A stretch of DNA of 42,031 nt from an uncultured Oscillospiraceae bacterium. GTDB taxonomy: Bacteria; Bacillota; Clostridia; Oscillospirales; Oscillospiraceae. The stretch spans positions 1 through 42,031 of the forward strand of contig CANQJZ010000019.1 in the NCBI GenBank assembly GCA_947624385.1, read 5' to 3'. The position numbers and the translations under genes are program-made. Of the stretch, positions 1-7,115 are shown piece by piece (the stretch's first letter is position 1; each line of letters starts with the position of its first letter). A model generated the notes under the pieces. The model ran no database searches. It saw only the letters and a program-made list of their open reading frames with translations, and was not told the DNA's origin.

Positions 1-126
1 GGACGTTGGTGGCAAATGAAAGCGGGCGATAACTACCGCTATTTCATGGTGTTCAAGAACCGGGAATTTGGCATCGATGGAGCTTATACGATGGATCAGT
101 TTATGGAGGTTATGCGGGAACTGTGA
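1..126 (+). CDS. C-terminal end of an unknown protein (partial, 5' end outside window)
   Basis: Frame 1 is open from the first base to a TGA at 124-126 and gives the last 41 residues of a protein. The fragment is rich in aromatic residues (WW, YRYF) and ends in a short helix containing MDQFMEVMREL. I do not recognise the family. Its low GC matches the neighbouring element genes, so it is probably an element gene. The fragment is too short for a functional call. Confidence 0.5.
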   Translation, partial: GRWWQMKAGDNYRYFMVFKNREFGIDGAYTMDQFMEVMREL

Positions 127-220
127 CAGGATGGACAAGATGCTACTAAACAGAGATAGTTTGTGGCGAAGCCGGAAAACGGGCTTTATTGTGTGAACGG
201 TTGAAATGAGGTGAAACGAT

Positions 221-313
221 ATGAACCAGTATAGACCTACGTTTGGAGTAGAACCTGTTGACCCGTATGAAAAAGCAAAAACAGGATTTAATTACCGCCT
301 TACAGTCCTTTAG
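221..313 (+). CDS. Tiny hypothetical protein, 30 aa
   Basis: ATG at 221 is preceded by a GAGGTGA-type ribosome site at about 208-214. The 30-residue product starts MNQYRPTFGVEPVDPYEKAK and ends at the TAG at 311-313. It overlaps the next small ORF (267-410) in another frame. The good ribosome site favours translation. The two ORFs could be a coupled pair, or one gene split by a frameshift. I do not recognise the function. Confidence 0.35.
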   Translation: MNQYRPTFGVEPVDPYEKAKTGFNYRLTVL

Positions 314-410
314 AATGCTATCCCCTAGGCAACAGGAAATGCTGGCTAAAGAATTATTTGGAGCCGCGAGTGTTGAGGCGGTCGTTAATATAATACAACA
401 TATGCACTGA
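267..410 (+). CDS. Small hypothetical protein, 47 aa
   Basis: This ORF starts inside the preceding 30-aa ORF (ATG 267, +1 frame) and ends at TGA 408-410. The product is basic at the N-terminus (MKKQKQDL) and otherwise predicted helical, with SPRQQEML followed by a hydrophobic alanine/valine-rich helix (GAASVEAVVNIIQ). Its size, composition and overlap fit small accessory proteins of conjugative elements, but no family is recognised. The start would be reached by translational coupling, since no clear ribosome site of its own is visible. Confidence 0.4.
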   Translation: MKKQKQDLITALQSFRMLSPRQQEMLAKELFGAASVEAVVNIIQHMH

Positions 411-427
411 ATGGTCGCTGACTCCAA

Positions 428-2196
428 TTAGATTTGATTCACTCTGTTTAGAATTTTATCACTAACTAGTATTTTTTGGCATTCAAATGATGTAAATGAG
501 AGTAGCTTTACTACCCACCAGAAGAAGAAATGTGCTACTCCGCTGTTGCCGGTTGCTTCACTCATTAAGCCGTGAGCGATATTGTTTCGAATATTCGCTC
601 CGGCTTTCTCGTTTAACAGTCCCTTAAATAGAAATAGAATATCGGTATTATAGCAGTCTATTAATTCCGGCGTGTCAAATACAGAAGACAATAGTTTAGC
701 GTCAGACGTGTTTTTGTTATTGATTGTAGTTGTAATTGCGCCAGAGATTTCACAATATATCTGAAAAGATTTTCAATTTGAGGGGCTAAGATATGAAGGG
801 CCACAAATAATTCTCCGATTGCTCCATAGTATATGCCGGACTTAATAATGTTTTCTCTGCCCTTGGGGATGATGGGGTTATTTACAACTAGAAAATTGAA
901 GTCATCTCTGGAAAAGCTAAAAGTCTCTTTTAATATATTTTCGGCCCATTTTAGTACACCACCGTATATTTCTTCCTTCTCTGAGGCCAAACGATGCATA
1001 TGTTGTTCCAATGCACTATTGTCGGCTTCTGGGTCTTTGATATCAATCGGGGGAATCACCAGGAGAGTTTGCCCGTTCGCAGAGATTATACTTTCAGAAT
1101 ACAGCATACTCAGTGAAGATGATGCCTCTTCTATTACCTCTTTCTTTAGGTCCGCAGTTTTGAATAGCGGTGTAATCTCAGTCATCATTGCAATGTGTTC
1201 TTTAAAGGAAAGGCCATTGAAAAGGGATCGAATTTCGTTGTATTCTTTTGTTACATCTTTGCTAACTGAAAGTGGGATCATATATTGTGGGATTATCTTC
1301 TGAATTTCGAGTAGCTCCTTATGTGCTCTTATTCCATCTTCAGGGGCACCATTACTGCGGAATAATTGTATAGCTTGCTGAAGATAATTCTGCGCATTGA
1401 ACAGCGCCGGTATATTGTCGCGCGGTTCAGATAAGGCTGTGCTTTCGAGGAAATTAGCAAGCCTTATGCGGCTCTCCGTGGCCGAGTCCTGCTTGCCTTG
1501 CCTAGTGTATATGGCAGCTTTCAAATTGTAGGCACGGATGGTTCTATTCATGTTTATAGAGGATGAAATAATCTTGTCAACGATTGTTAGTATGGGGTCA
1601 AAGTCAGTCAAAACCTTATTAGTCAGCAGCAGGTCTATCAGGGAAATGCTCAAATAGGACGTATCTTTTCCGTTCAGCTTAATAATATCATCATAAACTG
1701 CTTGAAGGTATGCAGAATAATCAGGTGCATTTACCTTGACTGCCAAAGTTACAGACTGTTCCAAATATCGATAACATGTGCTCCAATGCTCTGAATCAAA
1801 TAAAGCGTGATATAAAGCAAAGTTGCTTGCACTTGCGATAAGGGCCATTTTGTAATCGTGTTCTTTGTACCATAGGATTTCAGCAATTCTCGCTCTTAAT
1901 AAAAGAGGCAATTTGCTTATATTGAGGGAATGCAATAGTTGATAGTCATTATCTGTCAAGTCTTCAATTGAAAAAGTCCTTCTCCCGTCGGCTAACTGGA
2001 ACATTGGCAAGAACCTGATTTCTCCGTTCTCATATTTTGTTCCCATTGAGGCTATATTTTGTAATAATACAAATAATTCTTTATCTTTGCTATTACCTAA
2101 CAGGTTTTGCTTATCTTCTGAGAAGGACTGACTTGAAAGCCTCCTATCATGCGGAGATATAATTTCATTTAATAAATCATATAAGTCCATAGTCAT
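428..2196 (-). pseudogene. DUF4209-type protein with R-x4-H motif, interrupted by a one-base frameshift
   Basis: Two minus-strand reading frames join into one protein of about 590 residues if one G is restored near 741-742 (GTCTCTGGCGC instead of GTCTCTGGGCGC, read on the minus strand). The upstream frame (2196 to about 742) holds a long helical region ending in GELFVALHILAPQIENLFRY. The downstream frame (to stop at 428) continues AITTTINNKNTSDAKLLSSV and contains NIRNNIAHGLM. Both match the conserved C-terminal layout of DUF4209 proteins. The R-x4-H in RNNIAH resembles the catalytic motif of HEPN ribonucleases. Unrepaired, translation ends 32 residues after KSL and loses this motif. The start is ATG 2196 or, with better ribosome spacing, ATG 2190. 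It is the third cargo gene after rlmD. A sequencing error is an alternative. Confidence 0.75.
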
Positions 2197-2206
2197 GCCT
2201 GATATA

Positions 2207-2413
2207 TCACTTCTTCGGATTGATTCTACCTCCGGTAACCACCACTACCACAACGCTTGCGGCCGTTGCCACACCTGCTCCGATTCCTTTGAGTACATTC
2301 TTTGCCGTCTGCGCATGTTGATTCCGGCAAGCCTCACAGTACTTATGCTTATAGCCTTCTGGTAGGGGTTTCTGGCATTTTTTACAAACTCTTAGATTAG
2401 ATTTATCCTTCAT
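2207..2413 (-). CDS. Small zinc-ribbon protein with C-terminal membrane segment, 68 aa
   Basis: ATG 2413 is chosen because a strong GGAGG lies just upstream on the minus strand, inside the end of the preceding gene. The product has four cysteines at about residues 10, 13, 26 and 29 (C-x2-C-x12-C-x2-C), as in a zinc ribbon. A glycine/alanine/valine-rich hydrophobic stretch follows at about 42-60 (GAGVATAASVVVVVV), likely one membrane-spanning helix, then a short basic tail. It overlaps the 340-aa gene by 11 bases and ends 10 bases before the DUF4209 start, so all three are probably co-translated. The exact function is unknown. Confidence 0.7.
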   Translation of the reverse strand: MKDKSNLRVCKKCQKPLPEGYKHKYCEACRNQHAQTAKNVLKGIGAGVATAASVVVVVVTGGRINPKK

Positions 2414-3425
2414 TTCTTTTTCCTCCCGTATTTTGGGATTCCAAGAGTTTTGTATCCGCAGTGCCTGGAAGTGCATTTATTCTTTTACTGATGCCGGGAA
2501 GAGTCTTTGACCAGTAGTTTTCTGGAGCGGGGTCTATCATGTCCAACCTTTGAACCAATCCCGGAACAGAGATATATGTTTTGTTAATAAAGTCAGCATA
2601 GTATGTAAGGCTTTTCCTTGCCGCTTCATCCTCGCCGAGTTCCTGATAAGCCATAGCCTCTGCTAGAGAGACCATATTGACAGCACACAAGCTCTCGCGT
2701 ATTTCGCTCATTCTGCCATTGATCTTTTCAGGTGTTGTCCCAGACAGTATCTTTTGAAAGAAGTTTTCCGGCTGCATTTTAATGAATTCAACGTTAGTTC
2801 TCTGACTCAGCATCAGAAGATTTCTGCTTTCTTCGGCTGACGCTGTAAGCTGTATAAGTGCCATCGCCTTAAGCTCCGGATTTTTGATCTCCATTGCTTG
2901 CAGCAGTTTTTGCTGGCAGCTATATGCAGTTGCCAAACGATCATATTCCTGTCCCATGCGTACTTCTTCTACAGCGACCTGAACAGCCTGGATCTGTTCA
3001 GCGATCTGGGCCATCTGCATCTGCATGGAAAAGCTTGTCATGGCCTGAGTCAACTCCGGAGCAAGCTGCACAGACTTAAGAGGAATTTTCGCAACAATTT
3101 TCCCAGTTTTGGGGTTGGTAAGAGTTGCCAAGAGGGTCCCGTCTTTTTTGGTCATCAATTTCAAGGCACCTTTTGCAATCTGTTGCTTCTGCTCATCAGT
3201 CAGAACGGCCTGTAAAACCACGTCGGGGATAACAGATTTTACCGCATTAATGAAGGCGGGTGCAGTGTACAATGCTTCCTCAATTCTAGCGAGGCCAGAC
3301 TTTGCTTTTTGCAAAAGGGGTTTAGCTACCTTTGGCACCTGACCGAAGTACTGCGTAAGTTCCTCTTTGTAGTTAGATGTATCCATTAGTTCTACATCTT
3401 CTGGCGGAACAACGAGTGTTTTCAT
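2403..3425 (-). CDS. Unknown 340-aa cargo protein, translationally coupled to rlmD
   Basis: The start ATG (3423-3425) overlaps the rlmD stop in the form ATGA; a weak GGAAG lies about 8 bases upstream inside rlmD. The product is soluble and mostly helical. Residues about 60-75 are hydrophobic (FINAVKSVIPDVVLQAV); about 130-160 is a methionine/glutamine-rich heptad-like helix (MQMQMAQIAEQIQAVQVAV), then a long helical body. No catalytic motif is visible and I do not recognise the family. Its place directly behind the integration site and ahead of a zinc-ribbon and a DUF4209 protein suggests one functional unit, possibly defence; this is inference from context. Confidence 0.7.
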   Translation of the reverse strand: MKTLVVPPEDVELMDTSNYKEELTQYFGQVPKVAKPLLQKAKSGLARIEEALYTAPAFINAVKSVIPDVVLQAVLTDEQKQQIAKGALKLMTKKDGTLLATLTNPKTGKIVAKIPLKSVQLAPELTQAMTSFSMQMQMAQIAEQIQAVQVAVEEVRMGQEYDRLATAYSCQQKLLQAMEIKNPELKAMALIQLTASAEESRNLLMLSQRTNVEFIKMQPENFFQKILSGTTPEKINGRMSEIRESLCAVNMVSLAEAMAYQELGEDEAARKSLTYYADFINKTYISVPGLVQRLDMIDPAPENYWSKTLPGISKRINALPGTADTKLLESQNTGGKRNEG

Positions 3426-5047
3426 TTAGAAACTTCCAGAATCATCCTAAAGTACTTCAACGCCTCAACGATCGCCTTTTCTTTCTCCGGTGGACACTGA
3501 GGTTGCTTGGCGTCGTCCGACTTGGGGAGATTGTAATTGTCTCGCTCGATGATGCCATACTTGCGCTTGACCTGGGCGATATAGAGGTTGCTGACGCTCA
3601 GGCCGAAGTGCTCCTGAACATACTCCTTTATCTCCCGGTAGCTGGCTTTCGTCTCCGCAGATGTAAGATCCAGCTCGTCCAGGTCCAGATCGACTTCGAT
3701 GTGGTGTTCAACCTTAAGTTTGGACAACGCCACACACGTCTCGACATGGTGTGTTCTTGGGAACATGTCCACGGCGGTGGCGTGCCGGGCCTTGTAGCCA
3801 AGCTCGTCCAGGCGCTTCAGGTCCCGGGCCAGGGTGCCGGGGTCGCAGGAGACGTACACCAGCGTGTCCGGCCCCATGTCCGCTATGGCGCGCAAAACGG
3901 CCTCGTCCATGCCCTTGCGGGGCGGGTCGGCGACGATCACGTCCGGGCGCAGCCCCTCCCGGGCTAGGCGCTCGGCCACGTCCTTCGCGTCGCCGCAGAT
4001 ATACCGGGCGTTTGTCACGCCGTTTTGGGCGGCGTTGGCCCGGGCGTTTTCGATGGCGGCGGGGACGATGTCGCTGCCGATGAGCGCGGCGGCGTCCCGT
4101 GCGGCGGCAAGGCCGATGGAACCCGCGCCGCAGTAGAGGTCCAGCACGGTTTTTCCGGCGGGCCGGGCATATTCTCTGACCAGTCCGTACAGCGCCTCCG
4201 TCTGGGCGGTGTTTATCTGGAAGAAGGCCAGGGGAGACAGGGTGAGAGCCGCGCCGCAGACGGTCTCGCTGACCGTGCCGCTGCCCCAGAGAACGTGGAC
4301 CGGCCCGTCCAGCACCACGTTGCCGGGGGCCTGGTTGACGCACACCAGCACGCCTGTCAGCTCCGGACAGGCTCTGCGCAGTGCTTCCGCCGCGCTAACG
4401 TCCACATTGCCCGCCACTACGATGCAGGCGGCGAAGTGGGTCGATGTCCTGCGCAGGTATAGATGGCGCACCAGGCCCTCGCCCGTGGCCTCGTCATAGG
4501 CGGGCGTGTTGGTCTGTTTCATCCAGTCCAGCAGCGCTTTGGCGGCCTGGTCGAATGCCTCCGGCTGGAGCAGGCACCGGTCCGTCTCGACCACCCGGTG
4601 GCTCCGGGGGCCGTAAAAGCCGCAGACGGGTCCGGGAGCAAAGCTGTAGATGGCCTTGTTGCGGTAGCCTTCCTGGGCTTTCGCGCCAATGATCCGCTCC
4701 GCTTGCATGTCCAGCCCGCCGATGCGCCGCAGGGCGTCGTTGACCCGGCCAAGCTTAAAGTCCAGCTCCATCTGATAGTCCATGTGCATGACGGCGCAGC
4801 CGCCGCACCGGCCAAAGACGGGACAGGCCGGCTCCCGGCGCATGGGCGAGGCGGTCAGCAGCTCTTCGCCCCGACCCCAGACGGCCGTGCGCGTCACCTT
4901 TACGATGCGCACCCGCCAAAGCTCACCCGGCAGCGCCCTTGGCACGAACACCGCCCGGCCGCCCAGGCGGCACACGCCGAATCCCTGAGAGGTGAAGCCG
5001 GTGATCTCGCCGGTCAGGATATCGTTTTTTCGCAGTTCCGTTTCCAT
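3422..5047 (-). CDS. rlmD: 23S rRNA (uracil-1939-C5)-methyltransferase RlmD with element-derived C-terminus
   Basis: RlmD methylates U1939 of 23S rRNA using SAM. The 541-residue product has an N-terminal TRAM domain (about 8-65), iron-sulfur cysteines C75, C81, C84 and C158, the SAM-binding loop LDLYCGAGSIG (302-312), ADPPRKGMD (373-381) and catalytic C401 in YVSCDPGT. The family normally ends shortly after HVET (434-437). Here about 98 residues follow, with a helix-turn-helix-like part (ASYREIKEYVQ, LYIAQVKRK) and a conserved PQCPPEKEKAI segment. This extension is AT-richer than the core and seems supplied by the element at 1-3718. ATG 5047 is preferred to the upstream in-frame codon at 5074 because an extended -10 box sits 6 bases upstream. 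No ribosome site is visible. Confidence 0.93.
   Translation of the reverse strand: METELRKNDILTGEITGFTSQGFGVCRLGGRAVFVPRALPGELWRVRIVKVTRTAVWGRGEELLTASPMRREPACPVFGRCGGCAVMHMDYQMELDFKLGRVNDALRRIGGLDMQAERIIGAKAQEGYRNKAIYSFAPGPVCGFYGPRSHRVVETDRCLLQPEAFDQAAKALLDWMKQTNTPAYDEATGEGLVRHLYLRRTSTHFAACIVVAGNVDVSAAEALRRACPELTGVLVCVNQAPGNVVLDGPVHVLWGSGTVSETVCGAALTLSPLAFFQINTAQTEALYGLVREYARPAGKTVLDLYCGAGSIGLAAARDAAALIGSDIVPAAIENARANAAQNGVTNARYICGDAKDVAERLAREGLRPDVIVADPPRKGMDEAVLRAIADMGPDTLVYVSCDPGTLARDLKRLDELGYKARHATAVDMFPRTHHVETCVALSKLKVEHHIEVDLDLDELDLTSAETKASYREIKEYVQEHFGLSVSNLYIAQVKRKYGIIERDNYNLPKSDDAKQPQCPPEKEKAIVEALKYFRMILEVSK
3719..3745 (-). other. Probable attachment site / crossover region in rlmD
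   Basis: On the minus strand this stretch encodes VETCVALSK, the end of the conserved RlmD core. GC-rich host codons lie upstream and AT-richer codons downstream. Elements that integrate in rumA/rlmD cross over in this conserved 3' region. The matching repeat at the far end of the element is outside the window, so the exact core cannot be read here. Confidence 0.45.
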
Positions 5048-5053
5048 GGGCCC

Positions 5054-5062
5054 ATTGTAACA
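5054..5062 (-). promoter_or_regulatory. Extended -10 promoter of rlmD, close to the start codon
   Basis: Read on the minus strand, TGTTACAAT is an extended -10 (TG-N-TACAAT), with no -35-like hexamer at the usual distance. Only six bases (GGGCCC) separate it from ATG 5047. Transcription would begin at or within a base or two of the start codon, so the mRNA is predicted leaderless. No Shine-Dalgarno sequence is present. Confidence 0.45.
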
Positions 5063-5133
5063 CAATAGAGGCAAATTTTGCGTCGTTTTTTCTCTTTGTG
5101 GGGAGAAAAACGGCTTTTTTCGAGAAAAAGGGG

Positions 5134-5162
5134 TTGTGTTGTGGGGGAAAAAGTGTTACAAT
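5134..5162 (+). promoter_or_regulatory. Sigma-A type promoter of the GH25-SLH gene
   Basis: TTGTGT (5134-5139), a 17-base spacer and TACAAT (5157-5162). The leader then runs about 40 bases to ATG 5204. GTTAC occurs three times around it (near 5155, 5176 and 5195), which may be chance or a regulatory repeat. Confidence 0.5.
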
Positions 5163-5203
5163 ACATGTAATTTTTGTTACTAACATTACTCCGAGGTTAC
5201 AAA

Positions 5204-6928
5204 ATGAGCGTTCGTTCTGGAAAGTTCCATAAGGCTGTGGCGGTCCTGACGCTGGCGGCGCTGCTGGTCGGCGGGGTGGGCGTGGACGCGTTCGCCGCCG
5301 AGGCGCCGACCCCGGCGGAGGCGGTGGAGGCGGCGCCGGTCGAACCGGAGGTCCCGGTCGAACCGGAAACGCCGGTCGAGCCGGATGAGCCCCTTGTGCC
5401 GGAAGTGCCCGTGGCGCCGGAGGTCCCGGCGGAGACGGAAGCGCCCATCGTGCCGGAAGTCCCTGTTGAGACGACGACGCCCGTGCCGCCGGAGCCGGAG
5501 GCCACCGAGCCGCCGGCGGAGGAACCGGAGGAAGAGGAGCTTGTCTCAGATGACCCGCTTTTCTGGAAATACGGCGGCGGCGCTCCCGCCACCATCGCGT
5601 CCATCCCGGCCGCGTTCGCCGACGCGAAGCCCCGTGCGCTGCGGGGCAACGAGGCTTTGCGCAAGGGCGTGGACGTGTCCGAGTACCAGGTGACGAACAA
5701 GGCGTCCTATAACATAGACTGGACGAAGGCCGCCGCGGACGGCATCGAGTTCGTCTTTGTCCGGGCGGGCTATCGAGGCACCCGGGAGGGCGCGCTGGCC
5801 AAGGACGCGTTTTACGACCAGAACATCAAAAAGGCCCAGGCCGCCGGTATCCAGGTGGGGCTTTATTTCTTCTCCCAGGCGACCACCACGGAGGAAGCGC
5901 GGGAGGAAGCCCAATATCTGGTCGCCATCGCGAGAAATTACCGTATCGACCTGCCGCTGGTGTTCGACTATGAGGAAGTGCCCTCCGTGGAGTCCCGGCG
6001 GCTGAAGCTGGAGGAGCTGGACCGGCAGAAAAAAACAGACATCTGCAACGCCTTCTGCCAGGAGATAAACGCGGCCGGGTACCAGAGCATGGTGTATACG
6101 AATCTGTCCATGCTGGGCGACGATCTGTACGCCGACCAGCTTGGGCGCATATGGCTGGCCCATTGGACGGAGCAGACCACCTATTCCGGCGCTTATGAAT
6201 ACTGGCAGTTCGGCCTTGGCGCCGTGAGCGGCATCCCCACCACGGTGGACCTGGATATCTGGTTCGACCCTTACGGCTCCGATGATCCCCCCGCTGCGGG
6301 CGGATGGGCGACCAGCGCCACGCCGACGCCAAAGCCCAGCGCGACGCCGACGCCGACGCCCACCGCGACGCCGACACCCAAACCCACGGCGACGGCCAAG
6401 CCGGCGGCCTATGCCGACGTGAAAAGCACCGACTGGTTTTACGCGGACGTGCAGTGGGCCAGCGCCCAGGGCGTGGCCGGGGGCACGGGCAACAGCAAAT
6501 TCTCGCCCCAGGACACGGCCACCCGAGGCCAGGTGATCACCATGATCTACCGGCTCCAGGGCGAGCCGAAGGTGACGGCCAGCGCGGGGTTCACCGACCT
6601 GCGGCAGGATTACTATAAGGACGCCGTCAACTGGGCCTACGCCACGGGCGTGGTCAGCGGCACGGGCAAGACGACCTTCTCCCCGGAGGGCAATATCACC
6701 AGGGAGGACCTGGTGACCATGCTGTACCGGTTCAAGGGCTCGCCCGCCGTGTCGGGGGACCTGAGCGCGTTCACCGACGCCGGGTCCGTCCACAGCTACG
6801 CCCTGAGCTCTATGGCCTGGGCGGTGAACGCGGGGCTCATCAAGGGCTACACGGACGGCTCTGTCCGTCCCGGCGCGTCGGCCACACGGGCGGAAGTCTG
6901 CGCGATATTAAGACGCTTCGCGTCTTAA
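5204..6928 (+). CDS. Secreted GH25 muramidase with SLH anchor
   Basis: The protein is an exported lysozyme-like muramidase held to the cell wall by S-layer homology repeats. ATG 5204 follows CCGAGG. The 574 residues comprise a signal peptide (1 to about 31, cut near AFA-AEA), a proline/valine/glutamate-rich spacer (about 36-115), a GH25 domain (about 152-358) with family acidic residues D157 (GVDVSEYQ), D255 and E257 (FDYEE), a threonine/proline linker (about 371-398) and three SLH repeats (about 403-574). GH25 enzymes cut the MurNAc-GlcNAc bond of peptidoglycan. It is probably monocistronic, with a promoter at 5134-5162. The stop codon lies inside a perfect hairpin that abuts a dispersed repeat. 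Confidence 0.92.
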   Translation: MSVRSGKFHKAVAVLTLAALLVGGVGVDAFAAEAPTPAEAVEAAPVEPEVPVEPETPVEPDEPLVPEVPVAPEVPAETEAPIVPEVPVETTTPVPPEPEATEPPAEEPEEEELVSDDPLFWKYGGGAPATIASIPAAFADAKPRALRGNEALRKGVDVSEYQVTNKASYNIDWTKAAADGIEFVFVRAGYRGTREGALAKDAFYDQNIKKAQAAGIQVGLYFFSQATTTEEAREEAQYLVAIARNYRIDLPLVFDYEEVPSVESRRLKLEELDRQKKTDICNAFCQEINAAGYQSMVYTNLSMLGDDLYADQLGRIWLAHWTEQTTYSGAYEYWQFGLGAVSGIPTTVDLDIWFDPYGSDDPPAAGGWATSATPTPKPSATPTPTPTATPTPKPTATAKPAAYADVKSTDWFYADVQWASAQGVAGGTGNSKFSPQDTATRGQVITMIYRLQGEPKVTASAGFTDLRQDYYKDAVNWAYATGVVSGTGKTTFSPEGNITREDLVTMLYRFKGSPAVSGDLSAFTDAGSVHSYALSSMAWAVNAGLIKGYTDGSVRPGASATRAEVCAILRRFAS

Positions 6929-6929
6929 T
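6907..6929 (+). terminator. Perfect 10-bp hairpin spanning the GH25 stop codon
   Basis: ATTAAGACGC (6907-6916), loop TTC, GCGTCTTAAT (6920-6929). The stop codon TAA (6926-6928) sits in the right arm. There is no T-run, so classic termination is doubtful. It leads directly into the repeat at 6923-7050, whose other copy near 35348 keeps only part of this arm. Confidence 0.4.
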
Positions 6930-7050
6930 GACGCCGGTACTTTTGTACCGCTTGCGGTACAAAAGTCCTCGCTCCGCTCGCCGCGCAAGCGCGGGGCGTC
7001 AGATCCCATTCGAGGCGGGACTCCCGTCCCCCTCGAGCTCCCCCTTGCGT
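6923..7050 (-). repeat. Dispersed palindromic repeat, short copy
   Basis: Read on the minus strand, this is an inverted copy of 35116-35348. The first 64 bases (from 7050 inward) are identical in both copies. Both end with AGCGAGGACTTTTG, a hairpin, and then GGCGTCATTAAG with one mismatch before it. The hairpin here is a perfect 12-bp stem (6939-6950 with 6955-6966). This copy lacks about 115 bases of extra hairpins present in the other. It carries no ORF and looks like a non-autonomous structured repeat. Confidence 0.8.
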
Positions 7051-7115
7051 AACACGAACGTTTTCACATTCTTTAAAAAGTCCGGCATAAAGTTGTAAGC
7101 AAAAGAGGTGCGCGT

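Larger units (their letters stand above)
1..3718. mobile_element. End of an integrated element (ICE or genomic island), partial
   Basis: This stretch is AT-richer than everything to its right. It carries small ORFs and cargo-type genes with no housekeeping function, and stops at the 3' end of rlmD. The 3' end of the rlmD (rumA) gene is a known integration hotspot for conjugative elements in Firmicutes. No integrase, relaxase or conjugation gene lies in the window, so the element type cannot be decided; the rest lies to the left. The boundary at about 3719-3745 is inferred from the composition change and from the end of the conserved RlmD core. Confidence 0.6.

Noticed and set aside
833-1303. 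Plus-strand 156-codon frame opposite the DUF4209 gene
   Set aside because: It lies wholly within the coding region of the opposite strand, and its translation shows no recognisable motif.
3714-4815. Long open frames on both strands across rlmD
   Set aside because: They are GC-rich shadow frames with arginine/proline-rich, low-complexity translations and no ribosome sites; the rlmD frame has all family motifs.
5289-5540. Proline/valine/glutamate codon repeats in the GH25 gene as a mobile or CRISPR-like repeat
   Set aside because: The units are irregular and all in frame; they encode a flexible wall-spanning spacer.
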